Below are positions 1 through 8,626 of a stretch of 64,000 nt of DNA, piece by piece (position 1 is the first letter of the stretch; each line of letters opens with the position of its first letter). The DNA lies in the IMG/VR virus record IMGVR_UViG_3300022213_000237, positions 105,568 to 169,567 of that record; one strand, 5' to 3'. Under the pieces are notes generated by a model. It did not search any database. It saw only the letters and a list, made by a program, of their open reading frames with translations, and had not been told where the DNA came from. The DNA comes from a virus. A program made the translations under genes and the position numbers.

Positions 1-432
1 TGAGTACCCATATTCTTTGGTGTGATTTCGTTCTTGAGGGGTACGTTCGATAAAGGAGCTGGCAATCGACATCGTCGTTGAACGCATTCCGCTTAATCGA
101 GCCAGTGTTGGGTAACTGGGCCAATATGTGTTGTCGAGTACGATGTCGCTTTTAGGCTGGAAACCGCGTTCTTTATAGCCGTGAAAGGCGGCGAGGAGAG
201 CTTGTTTGGCTCCCATGGTAACGACGACATGTTTTTTAGCTTGCTTGATGTGATGTCGAATTAAGTCGATGAGACGTGGATCTCCACCGAAGGGTGGATA
301 GCGAGGCTCCGCCGTCATCACCGATTTAGGAGCACACCAGAACGCGGTTTCCTGTAAGAATACGGGTTCCCCGACGGCGAGGTTATAGTAACCAGAAGTT
401 TCTCCACGAAGCATCAATAAGTCATTGGACAT
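1..432 (-). CDS. Class I/II aminotransferase-like protein, N-terminal part (gene runs off window)
   Basis: Reading the minus strand from an ATG at 430-432 gives 144 codons with no stop before the window edge. The protein shows the N-terminal pattern of fold-type I PLP aminotransferases: NLAVGEP near residue 17, YPPFGGDPRLIDLIR (substrate-helix region), VVVTMGAKQALLAAF (cofactor phosphate region) and DIVLDNTYWPSYPTLARLSGM (the PyWpsY motif stacking on the cofactor). The catalytic lysine would lie outside the window. From family knowledge it would transfer an amino group between an amino acid and a 2-oxo acid; the substrate cannot be told. It lies 14 bases after a small zinc-motif gene in the leftward operon. 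Aminotransferases are rare in phages; roles in amino-sugar or modified-base synthesis are guesses. The fold is fairly sure, the substrate is not. Confidence 0.7.
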   Translation of the reverse strand, partial: MSNDLLMLRGETSGYYNLAVGEPVFLQETAFWCAPKSVMTAEPRYPPFGGDPRLIDLIRHHIKQAKKHVVVTMGAKQALLAAFHGYKERGFQPKSDIVLDNTYWPSYPTLARLSGMRSTTMSIASSFIERTPQERNHTKEYGYS

Positions 433-446
433 GTACAATTCGTAGC

Positions 447-890
447 TTACAGATCAGTAATCAAACTAGATGAGCCTTTTGCTTGAGCCCCTGCTGCCCC
501 AGGGCATTCTAGTTTTTCTAGTGGGATAAAGGCCTTGTATTCTGTCTGAGCACCTATTACTTCAGAAACCCACGACACCAAAACTCCACAGACCCTACAC
601 TTTTTAGTGAGGTCTTCGAGCTGAACCATTTGGTGTGGATTTTGAGGTTCAGGTAGCGAGTCATACAGAGTTTTGGATTTAAGTCGTGACTCTTCTAGCT
701 GCTTGGTTTTAATCTCAACGCGCTCTTTGGCCATCTTGGATGCGACCTCAATCAACTCCATAAAATCTGCGCCCGAGACTTGAACAAAATTGCCGTCCTG
801 GCGAATCATAATGTCGACAAGATCGCCACTTTCGGTGAAGGTCAGTCGTGCGTTACCACACATCTTCAAGTAATATTTTTCGTCACTCAT
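447..890 (-). CDS. Hypothetical protein with CxxC motif
   Basis: This 147-residue protein is not recognised. The N-terminal 50 residues look like a small beta-rich unit, residues about 45-75 form a charged helix with coiled-coil character, and residues about 98-101 contain a CRVC pair with one further cysteine near residue 129, so a single metal site is possible but incomplete. Its start (ATG at 890) overlaps the end of the ligase gene by 8 bases, so it is probably translated together with it. No function is inferred. Confidence 0.7.
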   Translation of the reverse strand: MSDEKYYLKMCGNARLTFTESGDLVDIMIRQDGNFVQVSGADFMELIEVASKMAKERVEIKTKQLEESRLKSKTLYDSLPEPQNPHQMVQLEDLTKKCRVCGVLVSWVSEVIGAQTEYKAFIPLEKLECPGAAGAQAKGSSSLITDL

Positions 891-2208
891 CTTCTTTTTC
901 CTTTAACTGAATATCGTCCTCACTTCGTAAGCCTCTATAGACTGGGAGACGTGGGACTCGATCATTTGTAAGCTCAAAAAACTTATATGAGCATTTCTTG
1001 CCCGGCAGCTCCGCGCGCATCTCCCACAATTCAGCGCGAGCTTTATCGTCCAGGCCGGTTCCTATTTCGAATTCTACACCTTCGTCCGTCTTGCACTTTA
1101 AAGCACCTAGAGTCCCAGCACCCTTTGCGTCGCGTTGAAGTTCGGCTACTCCGGTGATTACCGCCTCAGCGTCAGAGAACAGTTTAACCTTCAGTAAGGA
1201 TTTGGAACGCTTATTTTCGACAGGATGATAGTACCTTCGAATCATGGCACCTTCATATCGGCGCTCTACGAACTTGGCGCACTCTTCTCTCAGTTTTTCT
1301 GTCGTTGGGTCTATAATTACTTGTGATTCTACGACACTAATTTTGGTCCCAGTGTAGTATTTTGTTAGTAGGTTTTGAGCAAATTCGAGCCTTAGCGTGT
1401 ACGGGTCAAGAGGTTTCTTCCATTCGAAGTCAAAACACGCATCAAAGACAACAAATTTTAAGTCTCCAACTTCGATACCATCTTTTCTCATCATCGTCTT
1501 CTGGATGGACTGAAAATCGATACGCCCATCAACAATGGATACTACTTCACCGTCGAGATACAGCAACCCAGTATAACCAGCTTCTGCGGCCTCACGCCGT
1601 AAGACTTCGAGTTCACTTCTAATGCTCTCAAAATTTCCCCACTCTTTGCCGGTGCGAGAAAGCAGGCGGATTGGAGAATCTGAATCAAGGGGTATAATTG
1701 CGACGCAGCGCCCGCCATCCAGCTTGGGTTGTAAACACCATCTACCTTTAAGGTCTTTTTCTTTTACTTTAGCATAGTCTGTAGCTAGCGGTACCTCAAA
1801 CAGGTAGATGGTATTCTTGCCTAAGGCCTTGTTTATGTCCTTTGCTCCGATATTGATCCGTAAATCTTGACGAAGAATACGAGTAAACCATTTAAGCTGG
1901 GTCTCGTTGCATAGACCCATGTGGGTCGCAACGGCGTTTAGAGCTTCATTCCCGGTTAGTTTTCGGGCGGCCAATTCGATTAAGATATTGTTCGTCGCAT
2001 GTAACCATTGTTCGTCGTCTTTAAAGACACACGGAGCAAGTGCCGGCTCTGGGAGCTTTTTGACCCCAAAGGTTACATCAGGCGATAGAGCAAGGAAAAG
2101 GATTCCAACGAGGGATTCGCATTGGGAGTGCGCTTCTTTAAGCGCCTCAAGTCGGGCATTACCTTGGGCCGCAGCTTCAATCGATTCTAGAGCTTCAATG
2201 ATGTTCAC
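883..2208 (-). CDS. ATP-dependent DNA ligase
   Basis: The 441-residue protein seals nicks in duplex DNA using ATP through a covalent lysyl-AMP. Nucleotidyltransferase motif I is KLDGGR with the adenylated lysine at about residue 162. Motif III is the LDGEVVS segment, motif IV is YEGAMIRR and motif V is LLKVKLF, all in normal order. A C-terminal OB-fold segment follows (AVITGVAELQRD onward). Length fits small phage ligases without extra domains. The start is GTG at 2208, overlapping the stop of the lipoprotein gene in a GTGA arrangement, which implies coupled translation. With the nearby polymerase, primase and helicase it would join Okazaki fragments and repair recombination nicks. The catalytic motifs are complete. 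Confidence 0.93.
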   Translation of the reverse strand: MNIIEALESIEAAAQGNARLEALKEAHSQCESLVGILFLALSPDVTFGVKKLPEPALAPCVFKDDEQWLHATNNILIELAARKLTGNEALNAVATHMGLCNETQLKWFTRILRQDLRINIGAKDINKALGKNTIYLFEVPLATDYAKVKEKDLKGRWCLQPKLDGGRCVAIIPLDSDSPIRLLSRTGKEWGNFESIRSELEVLRREAAEAGYTGLLYLDGEVVSIVDGRIDFQSIQKTMMRKDGIEVGDLKFVVFDACFDFEWKKPLDPYTLRLEFAQNLLTKYYTGTKISVVESQVIIDPTTEKLREECAKFVERRYEGAMIRRYYHPVENKRSKSLLKVKLFSDAEAVITGVAELQRDAKGAGTLGALKCKTDEGVEFEIGTGLDDKARAELWEMRAELPGKKCSYKFFELTNDRVPRLPVYRGLRSEDDIQLKEKEDE

Positions 2209-2708
2209 TGTGTACCGATAGCCTCATGATCTGCAAGATGAACGGCGGCATCGATACCGTACTTGTCCCAACCAGCATGTCCCAATTCTCCGTCCGCATC
2301 CTCACATCCTTGCACCACGTGAGCTAGCTCGTGGGTGAAGGCGCTGCCTTGGACATTAGGTCTATTGGCAACTAACGTTGTATGTGTCGGACAGTCTGTT
2401 TCCCCGGTGACGCCCTTTTGGCCACTGTATGGTGATGTGTAAGTAGGTCCGGTATCATGAAGATACACAGAATGACCTGACAGATATTTACATGTATTCC
2501 CAAAATCACCAGCCGCTGGGTCCACAGACTTAAAAGCTTCTACGGCCCTATCTTCTTGGCGTTGGATATCCTCGCAAGTCCACCCAGCAGGTATGTCCGC
2601 ATAATGCGTAGCCCCTTCGAACTTAAGTCCGCACGTGGTTACGCACAAGGGCTTACCGCAAGCCGTCAACAACAGGAAGATTATCGTACTTTTCTGAAAG
2701 GGTGCCAT
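2205..2708 (-). CDS. Small lipoprotein with HExxH zinc-metalloprotease motif
   Basis: The 167-residue protein begins with a short signal peptide (lysine at 6, hydrophobic stretch IIFLLLTA) ending in the lipobox LTAC, with the lipidated cysteine at about residue 17. The mature part is rich in cysteines and carries HELAH at residues 126-130, the HExxH zinc site of metallopeptidases; a downstream acidic or histidine ligand could lie in the ED or GHAGW segment. It would be an envelope-anchored protease, or a protein that has kept the motif. Its start overlaps the end of the membrane coiled-coil gene by 28 bases in another frame, like the overlapping inner and outer spanin genes of Gram-negative phages, but a protease motif is not usual for outer spanins. 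A role in lysis or exclusion is inference. Confidence 0.65.
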   Translation of the reverse strand: MAPFQKSTIIFLLLTACGKPLCVTTCGLKFEGATHYADIPAGWTCEDIQRQEDRAVEAFKSVDPAAGDFGNTCKYLSGHSVYLHDTGPTYTSPYSGQKGVTGETDCPTHTTLVANRPNVQGSAFTHELAHVVQGCEDADGELGHAGWDKYGIDAAVHLADHEAIGTQ

Positions 2709-3499
2709 GATAGAGACGCTCCAAAATAAGGAGAAGCGCCGTGATCAACAACAACCCAAGCACGTGGACCTACATCGAACTTTCCGATTTCGACATTGAC
2801 TCCGCCGCCGGCCAGCAGTCCGGGATTAGTTCCTACACCGACCTCGGCTGTAAGATCTAGTTTTTCATACCACTTTTCTTCAATGACGGCAGGATTTACG
2901 GCACCAAGGGCTATATCTACTTGGAAGTTCTTCTCTGACGAAGTAGCAGAGGACCGCCAGGCACCGTCTTTGGTCTGAGACACAATGATATTGAGCTTAA
3001 GGGGTCTAATTTGAGAGAGCCTGATGCCGTAGGTGGTTGGACCTGGGTCTGTAACAGAGCAATCAGCAATAGTTTGGCCCACAACTCGAAAAGGCTCTAG
3101 GTCCATTCCGGTATCAAAATCGACTTTCACCATATTACCGTGCGGGTCTTTGGTCACACGACCGTTGCCCTTGGATTCAAGATCGTGACGCAGCTTGACG
3201 ATAATGGTATTTGCGGTGAGAAGTTGGTCCCCGCTCTTCTTCAGCAATGCCTGTAACTCACTCAATTCTTTGTCTTTTGAATCGAGTAAGCTGCGTAGGT
3301 CGTTGGTCTGGATAGCAAGCTTTTGATACACCCCTTGCTGGACTTCAATTGTTTTGTCGCGGAGCGCTATTTCGTTTTGAAGACGAACAATCCTCTCGTT
3401 CGTCTGATGTTCGCGAAAGGTAAAGGCGCCGACTACAGCTACCAACACCAACAAGAAAACGCCTACGGCAGCAAGCAATTGCTTGATTGAGATATTCAT
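2681..3499 (-). CDS. Membrane-anchored coiled-coil protein, i-spanin-like candidate
   Basis: The 272-residue protein has one N-terminal membrane segment at about residues 8-27 (LLAAVGVFLLVLVAVVGAF), then a long heptad-rich coiled coil at about 30-110, then a beta-rich C-terminal half with glycine-rich strands ending in a phenylalanine-containing strand. A single N-terminal anchor followed by a periplasmic coiled coil is the layout of inner-membrane spanins (Rz), and the next gene is a small lipoprotein that overlaps it. However the C-terminal region is larger and more porin-like than in Rz proteins, so a different envelope role is possible. Its start overlaps the ClpP-like gene stop as ATGA. 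Membrane topology is clear; function is a suggestion. Confidence 0.65.
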   Translation of the reverse strand: MNISIKQLLAAVGVFLLVLVAVVGAFTFREHQTNERIVRLQNEIALRDKTIEVQQGVYQKLAIQTNDLRSLLDSKDKELSELQALLKKSGDQLLTANTIIVKLRHDLESKGNGRVTKDPHGNMVKVDFDTGMDLEPFRVVGQTIADCSVTDPGPTTYGIRLSQIRPLKLNIIVSQTKDGAWRSSATSSEKNFQVDIALGAVNPAVIEEKWYEKLDLTAEVGVGTNPGLLAGGGVNVEIGKFDVGPRAWVVVDHGASPYFGASLSWHPFRKVR

Positions 3500-4032
3500 T
3501 TCTTTTTGTCCTTCTTTTTGGGTTGTCCGAGAATTCTATCCGCGAGTCCGCGCTCAATTGCTTCTTCAGGTGTAAGCAAAGTCTCATCCACGCACATCTT
3601 CTGGATATCAGCCGGGGTAAGAATGCCACCGCTGCGAGAGGATAGAGCTTTGTTGTACACGTGCAGTCGCTCGCACTCCGCAACGGAACGACGCATATGG
3701 GTTACTGGGCCTTCGCCATGCAAAGACATCTCGTGCAAAAACAACGAAGCGCTGGGTCCAATCCACCTTTCTGTCCCAGCTTGAAAAATAAGCACGGCAA
3801 TGGAAGAAACGGCACCTAATCCGGTAGTTACTACCTTATTGTTAGCGTTCATCAGAGCGTCAAAAATCGCCATACCGCCTTGAGACCAACCACCATCGGA
3901 GGTAATCACAACGTTGATGTCCCCAGCATTTTCTTCAAGAGAATCAATCACATAGAATTCTCTAAGGAATTCATTTACAAACGCTGGATTTACTTCCTCT
4001 GGAGGACAACAAATGATGGAATGTTTGGTCAT
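3496..4032 (-). CDS. ClpP-like serine protease
   Basis: The 178-residue protein follows the ClpP/crotonase fold pattern. DGGWSQGGMAIFD at about residues 46-58 matches the oxyanion SPGG loop and following helix of ClpP. The likely nucleophile is Ser77 in AVSSIAVLIFQAG, the histidine is His100 in LFLHE and the aspartate is Asp149 before LLTPEEAIERGLAD, which matches the ClpP C-terminal signature. A lysine-rich tail ends the protein. It would form a barrel protease, alone or with the host Clp ATPases. It sits between the helicase and the putative lysis genes rather than in the head module, where the separate protease-like gene at 45979 is found, so host-protein turnover is a more natural guess than capsid maturation. 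The active-site triad is complete. Confidence 0.8.
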   Translation of the reverse strand: MTKHSIICCPPEEVNPAFVNEFLREFYVIDSLEENAGDINVVITSDGGWSQGGMAIFDALMNANNKVVTTGLGAVSSIAVLIFQAGTERWIGPSASLFLHEMSLHGEGPVTHMRRSVAECERLHVYNKALSSRSGGILTPADIQKMCVDETLLTPEEAIERGLADRILGQPKKKDKKK

Positions 4033-4057
4033 TTACTGTCTTTAGCTAGTCGATCTT

Positions 4058-6694
4058 TTACTTCATCATGGTCATCACCAGATTTGGCTCAATTATTTTC
4101 CCGTTGTAAGAGCTGTCCGGCTTGAGGTAGTTTTCAATAGGGCCTTCAATAGTATCTTCGCCCATGTATCCGGTATTGGGCAACAATCCATCTAAATCCT
4201 CACCGTGTGTGAGGCCGTGCTTAAAGTTAGTACGAGAAACAATAGCTCTACCAACCTCAGCACTCCTACTTTTGGCCACATACAAAGTGATTCTCTTGTT
4301 TACTTGGGCCACAGGTGACCGATTAAGAGTGATTACGTTGCTGGCTGCCGTCATCGGACCCCAAGCCTCAAGAACGTCTTCCATTCTAAGCAAGCGATGT
4401 GTGGTGTCACCGCGATTAACCTTAGAACCTTCGCGATTGGTTTGAATAGCCAATAGGGCGTGGAAATCGCACTCGAGTGCCAGCTGGACGTAGTGCTCGT
4501 ATACGATTTCGATGATGGAACGCATAGCAAGCGCGCCTTTACCAGCTAAAGCTTGATTGGTGGTCAATTTAGCTGGATAGTCGGAAACCAGGAGATCAAA
4601 TCCTTTACCGGTTCGGGCTTTGCGTTCGTCCTGGACGCGACGAATTATGGGCATTATTTCCTCGACCGCCATTCCCGCTTTATTATATGGAATGTAGACG
4701 CAATTTTTCGCGATAATGTTCGCGACATGGTTCAGTAATTGAACCCCCTCAGGGGTTTTATAAAGGCGGAAAAGATCTTCTTCGGACCCCTTCAGACACG
4801 CCTTTAAGAGTTTGTTGCGAATATCGTGAGGGCGGCCTTCATGCGTCATCAATAGCACGCTATTGCCGTTCATAATGTTGTGACGAGCAACTGTAAGAAG
4901 GAAGGTGGTGTTGTGTGTAACCGTTAAATCGCCGAGCAAACAAAGACGGTCGCCATCAAGCGTAAATCCATAATAGTCGCCCTCACCGCAAGGCTCAACT
5001 CTAAATCCAGATGTATCGCACGGTTTACTGCCATCTTTGGCGCGTTTACGTTCTAATCTGACGGGAATTTCGGATAAAGCTCCGCTTAGACTCAGCGATA
5101 CATACTGACCCTCGGTTCCGTTTTGATCGGATTTTGTAATAAGCCTCTCTCCAACTTTAAGACCTAAGCTTCGGGCCAAGAAGGCGATGTCTGCTGCCAG
5201 ACGTTTGGATTTTTGGGTAATTTCTATCACTTTATCTCCTGCCCATCCGTCAGTATCTACGATTCCAGCCAACAACTCTAAACGTTGTTGACGAGATCCA
5301 GTAAGATATAAATGAGGGATATGTTTACATCCTAAAAGGTCTAGGCCTCTGAGACTAGAATGGGCGGTGCCTGACCCGATCGCCCGTATCAACCAAGCTC
5401 TATTGTGTGAATTGCCCACTACAGAGATGCCGTGACCACAGGACCTGATCCATGATTCCCACGTTAACGCCAATTCGTCATCCATAGTGGTTAGCACGGC
5501 GCCGGACGAATGCCCATCACCCAACCACATCCCCAGAACGTAAGCCGGAATCGGCTGATTTTGCTGCTGGAAATCTAACCCAACCCTCCAGAGCTTCATT
5601 CTGTTTTTCCAGTTGTTGGATTTCTCTAAATATTCATTAAGAGGAATGTTAACAATATCCCCCTTCCATAAGCATGGCTCTCCGTTCCCGCTAGTTGACG
5701 AATATCTGCCCCTTTGCCTTTCTTTGGGTTCATCGTCTGCACTACATTTTAAGCTTAAGATGTGGACATCGTTACAGATCCACGGATTGCCCCCAGTTTT
5801 GGGGATAATCTTAAATAATGGACCATGTCCTTTGGTGGTGGACAACACTTTGCGAGGTGCCCCATCCGGGCCCATCAATAAATCCCCCGACTTAATGTCC
5901 TCTACAGGAACTCTATGTCCCGAAAACATCAGTATTTCTGTACCTTTACCCCAGCATTTCCCAACGTTAGATGGAGCGAGAACAACAGTGGTGTCACCGC
6001 GTTGCAGTCCACCAGTCGTCTTAATAATACGACCTGTACCGGGCAGACCTTTAGCTTTTTCATCCGCATTTTGTTCCCGCTCGACGGCGCCATCGAGCAA
6101 TGCCTCATCAAGCAAAGGCAGTCCCGTCGACAGAGCCGCTTTCACGTCGTCGTACTTCTGCTGTAAATAGACTTCTGGATTGAGAAACGAAACCTCACGA
6201 CCTTCTTCGAAAGAAGCGACACCAAATTGCTTAACCGCGTCTTCCATGACGGCAGCGACTTCGCTCCATCGTTGGCGATTCCAGAGGTTTGAGGTCTTGA
6301 GAATGGCGTTCTGTAAAACTTTCGATTGTAGCCACGCAGTCAACTCCAATCTGATTTTATCCCATCTGATATCGGCTGTACGCTGCAGAGCGATATTCAG
6401 ACGCGCAGTGAGTCTTTGAGCGGTATCGCTACCCTCGATCACCCACTCCCTGGAGCCGGTCAACTCGCTCTGGGTTGGTGGTCTTCCAAGTGGGTGACTT
6501 ATGGACTGGATTATTTTGTATAATTTTTCGTCATACGGATTCACGAACCAGTCCGGCTGAACCCTGTGCCCCACCTGCATGAAGATCTTTGGGTCTTGAA
6601 TGAGGTGGCCGATGAAGGCCGACTGGTAGGCGTCGCTTAGCGGTAGGGTAGCGCTTACAGGTATTTCCACTTTAAGGGTTTCAACTGACGACAT
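4058..6694 (-). CDS. DnaB-type replicative DNA helicase interrupted by an intein
   Basis: The precursor is about 878 residues; removal of the 349-residue intein leaves a helicase of about 529. The N-terminal part resembles the DnaB N-domain (LPLSDAYQSAFIGHLIQD, FMQVGHRVQPDWF). The C-terminal part is a RecA-fold ATPase whose Walker A loop is split: APSNVGK precedes the intein and TTFLLTVARH follows. Further motifs include VLLMTHEGR, LLVSDYP (Walker B region), the arginine-rich EVGRAIVSR segment and a C-terminal NLVMTMMK tail. It would be the hexameric fork helicase working with the primase at 8848. The ATG at 6694 was chosen because AAGGAC lies just upstream; an in-frame GTG at 6736 lacks a good ribosome site. 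It is the first gene leftward of the 6695-7008 divergent region. Confidence 0.87.
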   Translation of the reverse strand: MSSVETLKVEIPVSATLPLSDAYQSAFIGHLIQDPKIFMQVGHRVQPDWFVNPYDEKLYKIIQSISHPLGRPPTQSELTGSREWVIEGSDTAQRLTARLNIALQRTADIRWDKIRLELTAWLQSKVLQNAILKTSNLWNRQRWSEVAAVMEDAVKQFGVASFEEGREVSFLNPEVYLQQKYDDVKAALSTGLPLLDEALLDGAVEREQNADEKAKGLPGTGRIIKTTGGLQRGDTTVVLAPSNVGKCWGKGTEILMFSGHRVPVEDIKSGDLLMGPDGAPRKVLSTTKGHGPLFKIIPKTGGNPWICNDVHILSLKCSADDEPKERQRGRYSSTSGNGEPCLWKGDIVNIPLNEYLEKSNNWKNRMKLWRVGLDFQQQNQPIPAYVLGMWLGDGHSSGAVLTTMDDELALTWESWIRSCGHGISVVGNSHNRAWLIRAIGSGTAHSSLRGLDLLGCKHIPHLYLTGSRQQRLELLAGIVDTDGWAGDKVIEITQKSKRLAADIAFLARSLGLKVGERLITKSDQNGTEGQYVSLSLSGALSEIPVRLERKRAKDGSKPCDTSGFRVEPCGEGDYYGFTLDGDRLCLLGDLTVTHNTTFLLTVARHNIMNGNSVLLMTHEGRPHDIRNKLLKACLKGSEEDLFRLYKTPEGVQLLNHVANIIAKNCVYIPYNKAGMAVEEIMPIIRRVQDERKARTGKGFDLLVSDYPAKLTTNQALAGKGALAMRSIIEIVYEHYVQLALECDFHALLAIQTNREGSKVNRGDTTHRLLRMEDVLEAWGPMTAASNVITLNRSPVAQVNKRITLYVAKSRSAEVGRAIVSRTNFKHGLTHGEDLDGLLPNTGYMGEDTIEGPIENYLKPDSSYNGKIIEPNLVMTMMK
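4910..5956 (-). mobile_element. Intein with LAGLIDADG endonuclease in the helicase P-loop
   Basis: This in-frame 349-codon insertion begins with Cys (codon at 5954-5956) directly after the Walker A lysine and ends with the dipeptide His-Asn before Thr. Block A reads CWGKGTEILMFSGHRVPVED, block B includes the NDVHILSL segment, and the end is LLGDLTVTHN. Two LAGLIDADG-type motifs are visible, YVLGMWLGDGH and LLAGIVDTDGW, so the homing endonuclease looks intact. It is a class 1 cis-splicing intein at a common helicase insertion point, the nucleotide-binding loop, where the host protein is inactive until splicing. Ligated exteins would restore SNVGK-TTFLL. Confidence 0.93.
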
Positions 6695-7008
6695 GTATGT
6701 CCTTAGTCCTTTATCGGGGATACCGACATATACCACCCCGATCTTTTCGATCTTTTCGATAATATTAAAGCCAAGTTAGCTCGTTGAGGAAGATCACACG
6801 CTACCTGTTCAAACAGATGGCGTCTTCGCTTCTAACAGATAGCTGCTCGATCGTGTGCGCTTCAGTGCTCTATCTCCTTCCTAAAGTGTTTGACACCGAC
6901 AGAATATCGTGTCATTATGTCACAGCAACTCAATCCAGCTTTATTTCTCGTCGCACCTGAACACATACAGCCATTAACACTGAACAAACGAGCAGTTTGG
7001 AGACCATT
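6695..7008. promoter_or_regulatory. Divergent intergenic region between the leftward helicase operon and the rightward zinc-finger gene
   Basis: About 310 bases without a convincing gene separate two divergent units. It holds a rightward sigma70-like promoter at 6890-6918, an AT-rich stretch near 6757-6772 that could serve as a leftward -10 region (TAATATTAT on the minus strand), a CGATCTTTT direct repeat near 6740-6765, and two copies of AACAGAT near 6811-6840. The last two may be operator-like. A 66-codon minus-strand open frame at 6862-7062 covers part of it but has no support. Confidence 0.5.
6890..6918 (+). promoter_or_regulatory. Sigma70-like promoter for the 7009 gene
   Basis: A perfect -35 hexamer TTGACA at 6890-6895 is followed after 17 bases by CATTAT at 6913-6918 (four of six matches to the -10 consensus). 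It lies about 90 bases before the TTG start at 7009 and points rightward, so host RNA polymerase could read it early in infection. Confidence 0.55.
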
Positions 7009-8619
7009 TTGAAAACCGAAAACGCCAATCCCCGCAAAAACCCTGAACTTCAGGGCGCACATATCCTGAAGTCGTACCTCAAGAGTTTGAAGATCCCCTT
7101 CGAAATTGGAGGCTCGGAGAATTCTGTTGAAGTCAAAACCGTTGACGGACAGAAGACCGTCTCTGTGGTGGTTGGCTCCGGCTCAGGTCAGATTCAAATT
7201 GATCCTCTAATCATTACCTCTTTTGAGCTATCTAAGTCTTTGAGTGCCCTGCATCTGGTTACTGAAGCCGCTGGCTATGGGCGACCAAATCCAATTAGCC
7301 GTGGTGCTCAATCGACCGGTCGAGTTAACTATCTCGACAACTTCGAAGACGTGTATTTGCGGCACTCAATTTTTCGTCGGTCCCCGAATCAAAACGATGC
7401 CGACTTAGAGCCATTCTTACCAACAATTAAACGTTGCGCCCGCAAAGCCATGTTTCGTTACAAGAACGTTTTCCAAGCCATGGGCTTTAGCGAGGGAGAT
7501 CTCATCACCACCGGCATGGTCTACACCGTTTCTTATCTCCATCACTACAGTTACGCTCCCGACCATATTGATAACGTTAAATTGCTGACAGACTTTCTGA
7601 AACAGCGCTTTGGCGAGATGGCTAAAATCACTTACAAGAAAGCCCTGAACGCAACCTGTTTGCCGCAAGCCGTGAGAGCTAACGCGCTGAATCACGAAGA
7701 TGAAGAAACCTCTTACATCGATACCTACGCAGAATCCGAAGAATCGTCTCCTGACGACGAATATGGAGAAGATGAATTCCGAGTCACGTTCGCTGGCGGT
7801 ATTGTCCGCACTCTCATCGTGAAAAACGACGGCATGCTCGGCCTCGACCTTTATCTCGACGGCAGGAAGTTAAGACCTTCGGAGGCGCGGAGCTTGACCG
7901 AAGATATGCGGCAAGGTCGTGTTAAAAAGGAACGAGTACACGATGTTCTCCCCGAACCGGAAGAATCGGAAGCCTCTATGCAAGCCCGTGCCCTTGCTGC
8001 CCGCAAGGAATTGATTGAAAAACTTAGGGCCATGGATACGGAAACCAGAACCGTGGTACTCGGTTACGCGGCCCTGTCACGAGACTATGCTCCGGATGCT
8101 CGACGAGAGGCACGGAATCTTTGCGAAGAATTGGTGTGTCCGCAATGCGAACGTAAAGTTCCGTCAGGTGCTTATTGTCTGCGATGTGAAGTTGGTGTCG
8201 TACCGCTACTCGGCGTGGATTACATGGCTTTTCGGGAAAAACTGGAAAAGGAGCATCACCCCATGGCAGAAGCTATGTCTGCGCACGTGCCTGAATCGGA
8301 AATTCGAGCCCGCGCCAAGAAACCGGTTGTTCAAACTACGGTGTCTCTTGCTGACGCCACCGAAGCCAAACCGATCGAAATCGTCAAAGTCGTACCCATT
8401 ATTTCCGCAATCGATCGAGAAGCTCTCAAAAAACAGTTGGAAGATGACTTACTTAAGCGACTACCTGCCACCGGGACTTGTCCTTTTTGCAAGAGGGTCT
8501 TGCCACAAAAAGATTTTGGTGTTAGGGTGGCCAACGACAAAACAACGGGTCTACCCTCGCGTGCATCTAGACAATCCCGTTGCCACCCTTGTCGAGGCAA
8601 AAAAGCAAAGAAAGGATAA
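7009..8619 (+). CDS. Two-zinc-finger protein with sigma factor-like region, uncertain function
   Basis: The 536-residue protein starts at a TTG at 7009 with GGAGA six bases upstream; an in-frame TTG at 6997 lacks that spacing. Residues about 125-215 (FLPTIKRCARKAMFRY, GFSEGDLITTGMVYTVSYLHHY, KALNATCLPQA) loosely recall sigma70 region 2, where a charged helix is followed by a DLI/DLV-type motif. After an acidic linker come two metal sites: CPQC with CLRC at about residues 377-394 and CPFC with CHPC near the C-terminus. The C-terminal zinc ribbon is clearly related to the next gene, 8627-8851. It is the first rightward gene after the promoter, so an early regulator is a reasonable guess. DNA or RNA polymerase binding is not proven. 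Confidence 0.75.
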   Translation: MKTENANPRKNPELQGAHILKSYLKSLKIPFEIGGSENSVEVKTVDGQKTVSVVVGSGSGQIQIDPLIITSFELSKSLSALHLVTEAAGYGRPNPISRGAQSTGRVNYLDNFEDVYLRHSIFRRSPNQNDADLEPFLPTIKRCARKAMFRYKNVFQAMGFSEGDLITTGMVYTVSYLHHYSYAPDHIDNVKLLTDFLKQRFGEMAKITYKKALNATCLPQAVRANALNHEDEETSYIDTYAESEESSPDDEYGEDEFRVTFAGGIVRTLIVKNDGMLGLDLYLDGRKLRPSEARSLTEDMRQGRVKKERVHDVLPEPEESEASMQARALAARKELIEKLRAMDTETRTVVLGYAALSRDYAPDARREARNLCEELVCPQCERKVPSGAYCLRCEVGVVPLLGVDYMAFREKLEKEHHPMAEAMSAHVPESEIRARAKKPVVQTTVSLADATEAKPIEIVKVVPIISAIDREALKKQLEDDLLKRLPATGTCPFCKRVLPQKDFGVRVANDKTTGLPSRASRQSRCHPCRGKKAKKG

Positions 8620-8626
8620 AGACAAT

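Noticed and set aside
6862-7062. 66-codon minus-strand frame in the divergent region
   Set aside because: It overlaps the promoter and start of the 7009 gene, has no ribosome site at a sensible distance and no recognisable pattern.
8015-8626. Long open frame upstream of the 74-residue zinc-ribbon gene
   Set aside because: It lies wholly in another frame of the 7009 gene, which has zinc-finger motifs; the real start is ATG 8627 with a ribosome site.
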